64,000 nucleotides of DNA from Caulobacter vibrioides (GTDB taxonomy: Bacteria; Pseudomonadota; Alphaproteobacteria; Caulobacterales; Caulobacteraceae): contig NZ_CP023315.3 in the NCBI RefSeq assembly GCF_002310375.3, forward strand, positions 3,596,001-3,660,000, given 5' to 3'. The notes below the pieces were generated by a model. That model saw only the letters and a list, made by a program, of their open reading frames with translations, was not told the DNA's origin and did no database searches. The position numbers and the translations under genes were made by a program. Positions 8,655 to 15,665 of the stretch are shown here, piece by piece. Each line of letters opens with the position of its first letter. Position 1 is the first letter of the stretch.

Positions 8655-9844
8655 GCCAAGCCCTCCCCAGCGCCCAGCCGGGCGCGCAGTTCATCGTTGA
8701 AGTCCATGCCGGCCCGCGCGCCCTTGGCGCGAACGGTCGCCGGCGTCGTCGCCTTCCACGCCGCCACGGCCAGGCTCGCGCAGATGCGCGCGCGTTCCTC
8801 CGAGGACAGATGGCGCTCGAGGGTGCCGCCGGTGGCTTTGCGCACCTTCACCTTGACCGGCTTCATGTCGCGGTCGATCGCGATCATGATTTCGCCCCAG
8901 GGCTGCTCTTTTGGTTCGGGCCAGGTGAACGCCGGCGCGCCAGGATCTGGGCGCGTGACCTCGGGATCCATTCGCCCCCATTTGTCCAGGAGCAGACCGC
9001 CCTGAACCGCGCGAAGCGACAGCGCCGCGACAACCCGCCGGGGCCCACCGGCCAGGATGGCCGCTGACAACGCGGTTTCGATGCCCTCTGCCTCGACCAG
9101 GCCGCCGGGCGCGCAAGGGTGCGAGAGCCAGACGCAGCCCGGCCGCCAGACGCCATCGATCAGCGCCGCTTGCGGACCCCACATGCGCTTGGCGGGTTCG
9201 ATCGGGGCCTTGCCCGATCCATCCGGCGCCAGATAGGTGACGTGCACGCCGCCGGTCGGCCCCGCCGGCGTCCGCACCAGGCCAACCATGGCCGGGAACC
9301 GCACGGGCTTGCGCGTCGGGCCGCTGTGATAGGCGTTCTTGACGAAGCGCAGCTGGCGCAGCGCCGCGTCCAGGATCGGTCCGTCGATCCCTCGGGCGCG
9401 CAGATAGGTCTCGACCACCGTGCCGGCGGCGGGCTTGCCCTTTTTCCAGAATTCGGCCGCCTGGCGCAGCTTGGCCGCGTCCTCGTCGGCCGGCGATCGC
9501 TCGGGCCGCCGGCGCTCGGCCTGGGGCGGCCGCTCGCGCTTGGGCAGGGGCGTGCCGGTCATCTTCTCGGCGGCTTCCTTGACCGACAGGCGATGCATCG
9601 CGGCATAGAGGTCGACCGCGTCGCCGCCCTTGGAGCATTGCGAGGCCCCGCCGTTGAAACAGCCCCAGCGCCTGCCGGCGTCATCGACCCAGAACCGCGT
9701 CGACGTCCGGCTCTGGCCATCCCCACACACGGGGCAGGCCCCGCGATAGCGCCGACCCGAGCGGTACACCTTGTGATCGCCCAGGACGTCGAAGACGCTC
9801 GAGATCTGGTTCGCCCGGCGGATCAGGTCGGTGAGGTCGCTCAT
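8651..9844 (-). CDS. Phage DNA primase with CHC2-type zinc finger and Toprim domain
   Basis: 397 residues. A zinc-binding N-terminus has Cys37, Cys40, Cys62 and Cys70 (CPVC, then GCFNGGASQC), as in CHC2/DnaG-type primases. A Toprim fold follows, with the Glu motif VEAEGIETALS and the Asp motif IAIDRDMK. The expected reaction is synthesis of RNA primers for phage DNA replication. The ATG overlaps the stop of the 71-residue gene upstream, and its own end overlaps the primase-helicase start, so the genes are translationally coupled. Family level is secure; whether it acts as a full primase or only as a helicase partner cannot be told. Confidence 0.88.
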   Translation of the reverse strand: MSDLTDLIRRANQISSVFDVLGDHKVYRSGRRYRGACPVCGDGQSRTSTRFWVDDAGRRWGCFNGGASQCSKGGDAVDLYAAMHRLSVKEAAEKMTGTPLPKRERPPQAERRRPERSPADEDAAKLRQAAEFWKKGKPAAGTVVETYLRARGIDGPILDAALRQLRFVKNAYHSGPTRKPVRFPAMVGLVRTPAGPTGGVHVTYLAPDGSGKAPIEPAKRMWGPQAALIDGVWRPGCVWLSHPCAPGGLVEAEGIETALSAAILAGGPRRVVAALSLRAVQGGLLLDKWGRMDPEVTRPDPGAPAFTWPEPKEQPWGEIMIAIDRDMKPVKVKVRKATGGTLERHLSSEERARICASLAVAAWKATTPATVRAKGARAGMDFNDELRARLGAGEGLA

Positions 9845-10056
9845 GCGAAGTCCTCGATGCGAACGCCGTTCGCACGGCGCACGATGAAGTTTCGGGCGTC
9901 TTCCGCCGCCTCGACCAAACCCAGGCGCGCTATCCGCCGCGCGGCCTCCTGGTCAGCCTGGTAGGCGAGGGTCGCCCACGTTGCCCCATGGCGCTCGGAG
10001 TCCAGCACGCGGCTCAGGACGTAGCGCTCGCGGTCCGTCAGGTCCTCGCGCGTCAT
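9841..10056 (-). CDS. Small phage protein, unknown
   Basis: 71 residues, probably a small helical protein (MTREDLTDRERYVLSRVLDS at the start). It overlaps neighbouring genes by 4 nt on both sides, between the methyltransferase and the primase, so it is a genuine operon member. Its last ten residues (RRANGVRIEDF) are supplied largely by the palindrome copy at 9858-9874. I do not recognise a family. Confidence 0.6.
   Translation of the reverse strand: MTREDLTDRERYVLSRVLDSERHGATWATLAYQADQEAARRIARLGLVEAAEDARNFIVRRANGVRIEDFA
9858..9874. repeat. 17-bp palindrome TGCGAACGCCGTTCGCA, copy 3
   Basis: Perfect 8+1+8 palindrome at the 3' end of the 71-residue gene, read in frame as A-N-G-V-R-I. Confidence 0.85.
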
Positions 10057-10793
10057 GGCTCCAGCCCGTCAAACAGCGGCGCGGGCGACGCCCGGCCATA
10101 GCGCTGGACATCGTCGCGCTTCCAAAGCCGGGCCTTGGTCCCGGGCGGGATCAGCGTGCTGGGCCAGAGGCCCAGGCGGCGGCTGGCGGCGATCGCGTCC
10201 GCCAGCGGCGAGACGTCCTCTGCAGCCGGGTGCATCCAGACAAACCACGAATAGGCCGTGGCGAACGTACCCTCATGATCCCAGTAGCCCAGGCGCATCG
10301 AGACCCGCTCGGAGAACGTCGCCTGCAGCGCCAGGCGCTTCATAAGGTCGTAACGGCCCTCGCTTTCCAGGGCCGTGGTTCGCAGCAAAAGGGCCACGCC
10401 ATTGCGCGCGACCTCGAGGCCCCGCTCGACGAACTCGCCCAGGTGCTTGAACGGCGGATTGGTCACCACCCAGTCAGGCTGCTCGATTGACTGGCGCGCG
10501 CCGCGATCGAGGAAGTCCTCGACCCCGCCGAACCCGTGCGCGTGGATGTCCGTCGCTCGCACGCGGAACGCCTCGCCCAGCGGGCCGGCCATGTGACCCT
10601 CGCCGCAAGCCGGCTCGTCGATCGAGACCGCGCCAGGATCGGCCAGCAGCACGATCTCGCCGCCGGCGCGCCCCGCCCAGGGCGGCGTCGGGAAATAGTC
10701 GAGCGCGCGATAGAGCGCGGTCTGGGCGTCGTCGGCCTCGACGATCGCCGGCGCATGGGCCTCGACCACGGCGCGGGAGGGCTTGCGGCTCAT
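10053..10793 (-). CDS. Phage DNA methyltransferase (adenine-type, NPPF motif)
   Basis: 246 residues from the ATG at 10793, chosen because it forms an ATGA overlap with the upstream gene; a longer in-frame start at 10895 would add an Arg/Pro-rich shadow. The Rossmann S-adenosylmethionine motif I is EPACGEGHMA and the catalytic motif IV is VVTNPPF, as in N6-adenine methyltransferases. YFPTPPWA near the N-terminus is also common in phage members. It probably modifies phage or host DNA, for example to avoid restriction. No partner endonuclease is visible, so it is an orphan. Target sequence unknown. Confidence 0.85.
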   Translation of the reverse strand: MSRKPSRAVVEAHAPAIVEADDAQTALYRALDYFPTPPWAGRAGGEIVLLADPGAVSIDEPACGEGHMAGPLGEAFRVRATDIHAHGFGGVEDFLDRGARQSIEQPDWVVTNPPFKHLGEFVERGLEVARNGVALLLRTTALESEGRYDLMKRLALQATFSERVSMRLGYWDHEGTFATAYSWFVWMHPAAEDVSPLADAIAASRRLGLWPSTLIPPGTKARLWKRDDVQRYGRASPAPLFDGLEP

Positions 10794-11347
10794 GCGCGCC
10801 TCCGGACGGCGGCGACCAGGTCGTCTTCGGCCACGCTGAAAAGGTCGGCCACTTCCGGCAGCGGCCATCGGGCGCGCAGGAAGTGGCCCGCCCACCGCGC
10901 GATCCGGTCGGTGACCGGCTTCAAGCGCATTCCGCCCTTACGATACGCGGGCGGAATGGCTGCGGTGGGCGACGCCGCCGGCGCTGGCGAGGTCAGCGCG
11001 GTGGCGGCGGAAGAGGAGAGGACCGGCGTTGCAGCGACCAGATCCGCGTCGGAGGCAGCCGGCCGGTCGTAGCGCTCGACGCGCTTGACCACGGGCTTGG
11101 CGATTTCAGGTTTTGCGCCCGGCGTCTTGCGGGGCTTTGCAGCTGGGACCTCGGCCGGGGCCTTACGGGCCTGGTCGTCGGCGCGCAGCATCTCGAGCGC
11201 CTGGGCGACGCTGCTGACCTGCAGGCGGCCTAGCCGATTGTAGACCGCGGACTCCGAGCTGCTGCACATGAAGGCGATCGACGCCGTCGACATGCGGGCG
11301 GCGTAGAGGCCCAGGATGTTGCGATCTTTGGCGCTCAGCGGCGTCAT
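10790..11347 (-). CDS. Unknown phage protein with N-terminal helix-turn-helix and Ala/Pro linker
   Basis: 185 residues. The N-terminus (SAKDRNILGLYAARMSTASIAFMCSSSESAVYNRLGRL) looks like a helix-turn-helix of the GcrA/LuxR-like type. A Pro/Ala/Lys-rich linker (~65-130) follows, then a C-terminal helical block (RIARWAGHFLRARWPLPEVADLFSV) that resembles a second small DNA-binding unit. Four-nt overlaps with both neighbours. A DNA-binding role is inferred; the family is not recognised. Confidence 0.6.
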   Translation of the reverse strand: MTPLSAKDRNILGLYAARMSTASIAFMCSSSESAVYNRLGRLQVSSVAQALEMLRADDQARKAPAEVPAAKPRKTPGAKPEIAKPVVKRVERYDRPAASDADLVAATPVLSSSAATALTSPAPAASPTAAIPPAYRKGGMRLKPVTDRIARWAGHFLRARWPLPEVADLFSVAEDDLVAAVRRRA

Positions 11348-11715
11348 GGGCGAGCATCCCCCATCAAGTCATCGACAAGGTCCGCGACAGCGATCAGAGG
11401 GCGCGCGAAAGACCGCCGCCCCCTTGGGCTGGCGTCGCGAAAGGCTTTGGCGGCGAAAATCAGCATCGCCGCCGCCCGCGCGCCCTCGGGCGTCTGCAGG
11501 GCGAAGGGCGTGCGGCGGGCCAGCGAGATCTCGTTGGCGAAGTCGATCAGGCTCCAACGGGCCACGCCCGAGGGATCGGGCTGCGCGCCCCGCGTCTCGA
11601 TCTCGGCCGCCGCGCCCAGCTGGCGACACATGGTCACCAGCCGACGCCAGCGGATCGCCGGATCCAGGTCCTGGTGGCGACGCATCTGCTCAACGCTGAA
11701 CGGGCGCTTGCGCAT
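11344..11715 (-). CDS. Unknown phage protein
   Basis: 123 residues from the ATG at 11715, which directly follows the upstream stop (one base between); a longer frame to 11841 runs into that gene and is unlikely. It is mostly helical with conserved-looking WSLIDFANEISLARRTPFAL and a C-terminal LIAVADLVDDLMGDARP. Overlaps the next gene by ATGA. No family recognised; membership in the replication operon is the only functional clue. Confidence 0.55.
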   Translation of the reverse strand: MRKRPFSVEQMRRHQDLDPAIRWRRLVTMCRQLGAAAEIETRGAQPDPSGVARWSLIDFANEISLARRTPFALQTPEGARAAAMLIFAAKAFRDASPRGRRSFARPLIAVADLVDDLMGDARP

Positions 11716-11716
11716 C

Positions 11717-12052
11717 TCAGCCGTCCAGATCCGCACGCGCTCGCGCGGGCCGCCCAGGGGCCAGGGCCGCCTCGACCTGGTCAGCCAGGCCGGCCAGCAG
11801 CGGGGCCTTCTCGACGCGCTGGTCTGGGTGCAGACCTGCAAAGGTCTTGCCCAATTCGACCAGGCGCTGAAAGGGCGAGCCCTTGAAGGCGAACGCGGGC
11901 GGGACCTGCGCGCGGCCAGCGACCTGCGCCCGCTTTCCTAGGTCGCCGGCGAACGCCAGGGGCGCAGAGGCCTGCGCGCGGGCAGCCTTGATCAGGCGCG
12001 CCCACTTGCCGAGGCACTCGGTGCTGGGTTCGGGAAGGCGCCGCCGGCTCAT
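11717..12052 (-). CDS. Unknown small phage protein, first gene of the leftward operon
   Basis: 111 residues, basic at the N-terminus (MSRRRLPEPS), Ala/Gly-rich in the middle. GGAGAGG lies about 8 nt before the ATG. It is followed without a gap by the 11344-11715 gene. No recognisable domain. Confidence 0.5.
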   Translation of the reverse strand: MSRRRLPEPSTECLGKWARLIKAARAQASAPLAFAGDLGKRAQVAGRAQVPPAFAFKGSPFQRLVELGKTFAGLHPDQRVEKAPLLAGLADQVEAALAPGRPARARADLDG

Positions 12053-12144
12053 GGCGCGCCCTCTCCATCGGTGGGAGCGGTTTGCCCGCCCCCACCGACT
12101 CGCGGTTCCTTGCCAAGACCCCTCTCAAACAAGGAACCGAACCG

Positions 12145-12423
12145 ATGATCAGCCGCGCTGAATTTGAAGAAGCGATGCTGAAAATGGCTGAACTGAACAC
12201 CCAACGCGCCACGGAAATCCGAGCCCTGGACCGCCTGGTCATGGCGCTGGCCTGCATCGGCGTCGACCAGGCTGCAGACCGAACCGCCTATACGGAGAAG
12301 CTTCGCGGCATGGCGCTTGGCGCTGTCGAGCAGGGCTCCGATCCGCGCGTGGAACCGCTGCGCGAACGTCTGGAGCTGCTGCTGGCCAAGATCGAGGCCT
12401 GGTCGGCGCAAGATCACGGGTAG
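12145..12423 (+). CDS. Small helical protein of unknown function, opposite to surrounding operon
   Basis: 92 residues from the ATG at 12145, which has AAGGAA 7 nt before it. The protein is almost wholly helical (SRAEFEEAMLKMAELNTQRA, then VEPLRERLELLLAKIEAWS) and codon third positions are strongly G/C. It reads rightward while flanking genes up to 12052 read leftward, so it needs its own promoter, like a moron gene inserted in the phage genome. The opposite frame is also open but its peptide lacks protein character over this stretch. Confidence 0.6.
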   Translation: MISRAEFEEAMLKMAELNTQRATEIRALDRLVMALACIGVDQAADRTAYTEKLRGMALGAVEQGSDPRVEPLRERLELLLAKIEAWSAQDHG

Positions 12424-12516
12424 CTCATCCGCCCAGGCGCACAGTTCTTTCTGGCGTTCGATCTCCTGGCGCCAGGCTGCGGGCTCGGGACAGACCGGCT
12501 TGAAGGGCCAGCTCAT
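12418..12516 (-). CDS. Possible start of a small leftward gene (uncertain)
   Basis: From an ATG at 12516 the minus strand encodes MSWPFKPVCPEPAAWRQEIE and about 13 more plausible residues with good codon use, before the frame enters the complement of the 12145-12423 gene. The frame stays open to 12049 and would overlap the next gene by ATGA, but that distal part looks like an antisense shadow. This may be the 5' remnant of a gene interrupted by the rightward gene. The end coordinate marks where gene-like character fades, not a stop codon. Confidence 0.3.
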
Positions 12517-12699
12517 CGGCCGCCCTCGCCACGCGAGGATTTCGCTGCGCACGCGAAATCCGGTTTATGACTCGAAATGCAACCAATGGTCAATTGAGTC
12601 GCATTGTCGCAACCGAAGCGTTGCCTTTTAGGTTGCGCAGAATTCAAGTCTCGCTTTGAAATACCCGTGCGACGGGTTGTCGCAGTAGGAGTAAAGCCA
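12517..12699. other. Non-coding stretch with GCAAC/GTTGC half-sites
   Basis: No gene seen. The segment ~12585-12640 has several GCAAC or GTTGC pentamers and lower GC than its surroundings, which suggests promoter or regulator binding for the rightward 12700 gene. No clear -35/-10 pair can be assigned. Confidence 0.3.
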
Positions 12700-12966
12700 G
12701 TGTTGAGTGAGAGGGAAGCCGCCGTAGAGCGGGTGCTTAGTGACTTGCGCGCCTTGTTGAATGGCCGCGCCGATACAGTCTGCCCCTGCGGAAGGGGCGA
12801 GAAGTACAGGATTGCGCAGGGCGACGTCTTGGCCAAGGCGCTGGCGCAAGTGCATGAGGCGCGCAGCTTTGCCGAAGCCGCCGTGCAGAACGCCGATCGA
12901 ACGCTAGGCGCGCTTGAGGAGCTTTCGGGTCTGGCGAGAGCGGCCCTCATGGCGCCGCCTCAATAG
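12700..12966 (+). CDS. Small phage protein with CPCG motif
   Basis: 88 residues from a GTG at 12700, chosen because AGGAG lies at 12687-12691 with ideal spacing; an in-frame ATG at 12604 lacks a ribosome site. It contains TVCPCGRGEKY, a possible half zinc site, followed by a long helix rich in Ala and Glu. Its 3' end overlaps the convergent Cro-like gene by 20 bp. Function unknown. Confidence 0.55.
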   Translation: MLSEREAAVERVLSDLRALLNGRADTVCPCGRGEKYRIAQGDVLAKALAQVHEARSFAEAAVQNADRTLGALEELSGLARAALMAPPQ

Positions 12967-13222
12967 CGATGGGCTCAGCGAAGTCCTTTTCGCTGATTTG
13001 GCCGCCCGTATAGGCCTCAATCCGTCGAGCGGTTTCGTCGTCAGGCACCGTCCGGCTGGGGTCACCAAAGGGCAGGCACAGGCGGCGAACATACTCGTGC
13101 GAGCGGTCGAGCGCCGCAGCTGCCGCACGATGCGAGATGCCCCGATCCCATAGAAATTGGGCGAGGGCGGGCCTTTGGCGAGGGGGCGGAAGGGTCTCCA
13201 CGGTCGATGTCCTGAGCTTCAT
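12947..13222 (-). CDS. Cro-like helix-turn-helix regulator
   Basis: 91 residues. ALAQFLWDRGISHRAAAAAL then DRSHEYVRRLCLPFGDPS fits a compact helix-turn-helix, followed by DETARRIEAYTGGQISEKDF, the tail often seen in Cro/YdaS-type phage regulators. It is divergent from the CI-like gene with two operator-like palindromes between them, the classic lysis-lysogeny arrangement. An anti-repressor or early activator role is inferred from layout. It reads toward the leftward genes. Confidence 0.72.
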   Translation of the reverse strand: MKLRTSTVETLPPPRQRPALAQFLWDRGISHRAAAAALDRSHEYVRRLCLPFGDPSRTVPDDETARRIEAYTGGQISEKDFAEPIAIEAAP

Positions 13223-13232
13223 CGACCATGGA

Positions 13233-13249
13233 AGCGAAACTGCTTCGTT
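13233..13249. promoter_or_regulatory. Operator-like palindrome O1 (AGCGAAACTGCTTCGTT)
   Basis: Imperfect match to A-A-C-G-A-A-A-N3-T-T-T-C-G-T-T, 11 bp upstream of the Cro-like ATG. Probable CI and/or Cro binding site. Confidence 0.6.
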
Positions 13250-13277
13250 GATTTTGTCAACGAAAGCGTTTCATAAA
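13248..13277 (+). promoter_or_regulatory. Candidate ci promoter
   Basis: TTGATT (13248-13253), an 18-bp spacer and CATAAA (13272-13277), reading toward the repressor gene. Operator site 13259-13275 covers the spacer and -10. Assigned by eye only. Confidence 0.35.
13259..13275. promoter_or_regulatory. Operator-like palindrome O2 (AACGAAAGCGTTTCATA)
   Basis: Second copy of the 17-bp motif, centre 26 bp from O1, within the cro/ci gap. Outer right arm is degenerate. Confidence 0.6.
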
Positions 13278-13330
13278 TAGAAACGATGCCGTCGCTCGCC
13301 CGCGCCTTCTCCGTTGCGCAGGTTGTCTCA

Positions 13331-14095
13331 ATGACAACCGACCGTGACGATGACCAAGAGGCCCGCCTATGGGGCCGGGCGCTCAGCGTGCTGCGCCACG
13401 GCAAGGGGCTTAGCCAGGCTCAAGCCGCCGAGGCGTTCGGTGAGGGCGGTATCAGCGCCCAGGGCTGGGGCCTCTATGAGAGCGGCAAACGTCCCGGTAT
13501 TTTCCGACCGGAGGTCCAGCGCAAGCTGGCCAAGGCCCTAGGGGTCACGCCTGCGGATCTGCTCGATGCCCGCCGCGCTCTGGATGGGCCGGCTGCCGAG
13601 CAGCGACCCATAGCCGAGATACGCGAGTTTCGGCCTAAGCCGGCTTCTGGGGACCTGATCATCCGCGATCGCGTCCAGGCCGGCGCCTTCCTGATGGCGG
13701 ATGACCTTTCTCAGATTGAGCCTCGGCCTTATCCGGCCCTCAAGGACAGCCGCTATCCGGCCGCCGAGCAATGGCTTTCGCAGGTGGTAGGCGATTCCGT
13801 GAACCTGCTTGGGATCATCGAGGGCGACCTGGTTCATTGCGTTTCTGCGATCGACATCGGTTATATGCCGCGAACGGGCGACATCGTTGAGGTCGAGCGG
13901 CTGAGGTTTGGCGGGCGGATGCGCGAGCTCACCGTTAAGCAGGTTGAGGTCACCGCCCAGGGCGTCGTTCTGTGGCCTCGATCGACCAACGAACAGTTTT
14001 CCGCCCCCGTGGTCCTCACGGATGGCCTGGCGGACGGTGAAGAGGCCGAGGTCCGAATCCGTGGCCTGATCGTCGGCTCAATCCGCCGCTACTAA
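13331..14095 (+). CDS. CI/LexA-like prophage repressor (HTH + S24 peptidase)
   Basis: 254 residues from the ATG at 13331. The N-terminal XRE helix-turn-helix includes LRHGKGLSQAQAAEAFGEGG and GLYESGKRPG. The C-terminal S24 fold has the nucleophile Ser in VVGDSVNLLGIIEGD and a Lys in ELTVKQVEV, so RecA-stimulated self-cleavage, and induction by DNA damage, is plausible. It would keep the lytic genes silent by binding the repeated 17-bp sites at 13233-13275 and 14487-14537. An in-frame start at 13286 would give 15 extra residues without better signals. The stop overlaps the end of the convergent 14092-14400 gene. Confidence 0.85.
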   Translation: MTTDRDDDQEARLWGRALSVLRHGKGLSQAQAAEAFGEGGISAQGWGLYESGKRPGIFRPEVQRKLAKALGVTPADLLDARRALDGPAAEQRPIAEIREFRPKPASGDLIIRDRVQAGAFLMADDLSQIEPRPYPALKDSRYPAAEQWLSQVVGDSVNLLGIIEGDLVHCVSAIDIGYMPRTGDIVEVERLRFGGRMRELTVKQVEVTAQGVVLWPRSTNEQFSAPVVLTDGLADGEEAEVRIRGLIVGSIRRY

Positions 14096-14400
14096 CCCAG
14101 ATAGTTGTCCGCCGGCCGCGCCTCGTCTGACGGTCTGGTCGGCGAGGCCGCTTCAGCTGGCGCCGAGATCCCGAGCTGCGCAGCCTGGATGTCCATCAGT
14201 CGCGCCTCGATCTTGCTGAACAGGCCCTTCCAGAAGCCCAGGAACGCCAGGCCGCCTGCCATGACGATAAAGATCGTGGCGAAGACCTCAGCGCCAGCCG
14301 CGCCGCCGCTGGCGGCCATTGCGCAGAATGCGGCTAGGGCAAAGGCTGCGCCCGCCGCCCACATGTAGCTAGCGCCGTTTCCAATTCGCGCCTTTTGCAT
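14092..14400 (-). CDS. Small membrane protein in the immunity region
   Basis: 102 residues from the ATG at 14400, preceded by GAGGG; the open frame to 14547 would cover the operator cluster and is unlikely to be all translated. Two hydrophobic helices (ASYMWAAGAAFALAAFCAMA and EVFATIFIVMAGGLAFLGFW) are followed by an amphipathic helix and a Pro/Ala tail. Its promoter should fall under the repressor sites at 14487-14537. Position beside the immunity genes suggests superinfection exclusion or a holin-like role, but neither can be shown. Confidence 0.6.
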   Translation of the reverse strand: MQKARIGNGASYMWAAGAAFALAAFCAMAASGGAAGAEVFATIFIVMAGGLAFLGFWKGLFSKIEARLMDIQAAQLGISAPAEAASPTRPSDEARPADNYLG

Positions 14401-14486
14401 GCCTACGCCCTCGTTTGTTTCTTCACGCGTTGCGCGCATCTGACCAGTCGCGCGCCTTAAGGAACAGCGATCGTTCCGTTTCATTA

Positions 14487-14503
14487 AACGATTTTGTTTC
14501 GTT
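14487..14503. promoter_or_regulatory. Operator-like palindrome O3 (AACGATTTTGTTTCGTT)
   Basis: Third copy of the 17-bp motif, between the divergent genes starting at 14400 and 14607. Confidence 0.62.
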
Positions 14504-14520
14504 GGATCGTTGACATTGCC

Positions 14521-14537
14521 AACGAAACGGTTTCGTT
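14521..14537. promoter_or_regulatory. Operator-like palindrome O4 (AACGAAACGGTTTCGTT), perfect
   Basis: Perfect 8+1+8 palindrome and best example of the motif. A TTGACA hexamer at 14510-14515 reads rightward directly before it, so a repressor here would block the promoter of the rightward operon; the matching -10 is weak. Confidence 0.68.
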
Positions 14538-14606
14538 TCGTCCACAACCTCGCGCCGACCTGGAACGGATTACCCGTCAGCGGCGGAGGGCAGGAGGACT
14601 GTTTGC

Positions 14607-14876
14607 ATGGAACTGAACGCTGACACCCACGGCCTTTCGCTGGTGGTGGCTGACCGGGGCTTTGTCTGGGTCGGTGAAACGGTCACGACCCAAGACTGGG
14701 TCGAGATCAAGAACGCCCGCTGCGTGCGTCGCTGGGGCACGACCAAAGGCCTGAACCAGCTTGCCGTCGAAGGCCCGCTGTCGGGCACCCAGCTCGACGC
14801 GCCCGCCGACATCAAGGTCAACCGCAAAGCCCTCATCGCCATCATCCCGTGCGAGGCCGAGAAGTGGGCCGCGTAG
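14607..14876 (+). CDS. Phage-associated protein, DUF6948-like
   Basis: 89 residues. The pattern ADRGFVWVGE, then CVRRWGTTKGLNQLAVEGPL and a final VNRKALIAIIPCEAEKW, recalls a family of short phage and genomic-island proteins that I remember as DUF6948; the name needs checking. Function unknown. It is the first gene of the rightward operon under operator O4. It overlaps by 28 nt the Gly-Asp/Gly-Tyr repeat gene in another frame; a frameshift joining the two cannot be excluded. Confidence 0.7.
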   Translation: MELNADTHGLSLVVADRGFVWVGETVTTQDWVEIKNARCVRRWGTTKGLNQLAVEGPLSGTQLDAPADIKVNRKALIAIIPCEAEKWAA

Positions 14877-15118
14877 CCACCCTCGACGGCCAAGGTGCGG
14901 GCACCGCCCGCACCGACGGCGACGGCGACGGCTACGGCGACGGCTACGGCTACGGCGACGGCTACGGCGACGGCTACGGCTACGGCGACGGCGACGGCTA
15001 CGGCGACGGCTACGGCGACGGCTACGGCTACGGCGACGGCGACGGCTACGGCTACGGCTACGGCTACGGCTACGGCGACGGCTACGGCTACGGCGACGGC
15101 GACGGCTACGGCTGGTGA
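14849..15118 (+). CDS. Gly-Asp/Gly-Tyr repeat protein
   Basis: 89 residues from a GTG at 14849. After 22 ordinary residues come 33 consecutive (Asp or Tyr)-Gly pairs and a final Trp. All codons in the array are GGC, GAC or TAC. Translation is uncertain: there is no strong ribosome site and the start overlaps the preceding gene. The alternation of acidic and aromatic residues with Gly would give a flexible, acidic, possibly phase-separating or metal-binding chain. The gene ends 3 bp before a strong terminator, which argues that the array is the intended 3' end of the transcript. The complement and other frames give only Ala-Val or Ala-Thr repeats. Confidence 0.5.
   Translation: MRGREVGRVATLDGQGAGTARTDGDGDGYGDGYGYGDGYGDGYGYGDGDGYGDGYGDGYGYGDGDGYGYGYGYGYGDGYGYGDGDGYGW
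14915..15112 (+). repeat. GGC-GAC/GGC-TAC minisatellite
   Basis: 198 bp made of 33 hexamers of two types (GACGGC and TACGGC), with higher-order 12- to 30-bp blocks repeated. No synonymous changes occur, which points to recent expansion or strong DNA-level conservation. Confidence 0.95.
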
Positions 15119-15121
15119 GCC

Positions 15122-15178
15122 GGAGGCCCGGCCAGGGCTCGGCGTAGCCCTACCGCCCTGGCCGGGCCTCCTCTTTTT
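15122..15178 (+). terminator. Strong rho-independent terminator
   Basis: A 17-bp perfect GC-rich stem (15122-15138 with 15155-15171) is followed by TCTTTTTC. It closes the transcript of the repeat gene; the XRE gene starts 50 bp beyond, so either read-through or a separate promoter is needed for the downstream operon. Confidence 0.9.
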
Positions 15179-15227
15179 CAAACCACATCAAAGGGCGCGC
15201 CAGGCGCACCCAACGGAGGATTCCAAA

Positions 15228-15665
15228 ATGGCCTTTGACGCCGAAGCCGGTCGCACCCCTAACCCCATCGACGTTGCGGTCGGCCGCCGCATGCGCGATC
15301 GCCGCAAGACGCTGGGGATGAGCCAGGAGGCCTTGGCCGCCGCCCTGGGGATCACCTTCCAGCAGATCCAGAAGTACGAAAGCGGCGCCAACCGCATCAG
15401 CGCCAGCAAGCTCTACGCCGCCGCCCGCACGCTGCAGACGCCGGTTCAGAGCTTCTTCTTCGGCCTGCCCGATCCGGTGGCGGATCCGGACGCAGCGATC
15501 GAGGTCGAACCCGCCGGCCAGGCCCTGATTGACACCCAGGCCGGTGCGCGCCTGGCCCGCGCCGCTTTGGCCTTACCCCAGGATCTGCTGGTCAAACTGG
15601 CCAACATCGCCGAAGCGATCGCCGACGCCGTTGCGACGCAGCAGCCCAAGGCGGACGCCCAATGA
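15228..15665 (+). CDS. XRE-family transcriptional regulator
   Basis: 145 residues from the ATG at 15228 with GGAGGA 7 nt before it. The helix-turn-helix is RRKTLGMSQEALAAALGITFQQIQ (split at MSQEALAAALG and FQQIQKYESGANRIS), typical of the SinR-like regulators abundant in Caulobacter. The C-terminal part is helical (LPQDLLVKLANIAEAIADAV), likely for dimerisation. An upstream in-frame stretch through the minisatellite (poly Ala-Thr) is not part of it. The target is unknown; the next gene overlaps by ATGA. Confidence 0.85.
   Translation: MAFDAEAGRTPNPIDVAVGRRMRDRRKTLGMSQEALAAALGITFQQIQKYESGANRISASKLYAAARTLQTPVQSFFFGLPDPVADPDAAIEVEPAGQALIDTQAGARLARAALALPQDLLVKLANIAEAIADAVATQQPKADAQ

Noticed and set aside
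12049..12417. Leftward frame continuing from 12516 to the next gene with ATGA overlap
   Set aside because: Over this stretch the peptide is His/Gln/Phe-rich and looks like the complement of the better rightward gene; only the first ~33 codons were kept as uncertain.
14915..15112. Array considered as CRISPR
   Set aside because: Hexamer units without spacers; no cas genes.
14570..15181. Ala-Val repeat protein on the minus strand and Ala-Thr repeat protein fused to the XRE gene on the plus strand
   Set aside because: Both arise from other frames of the GGC-GAC/GGC-TAC array. The XRE gene has its own ATG with a strong ribosome site.
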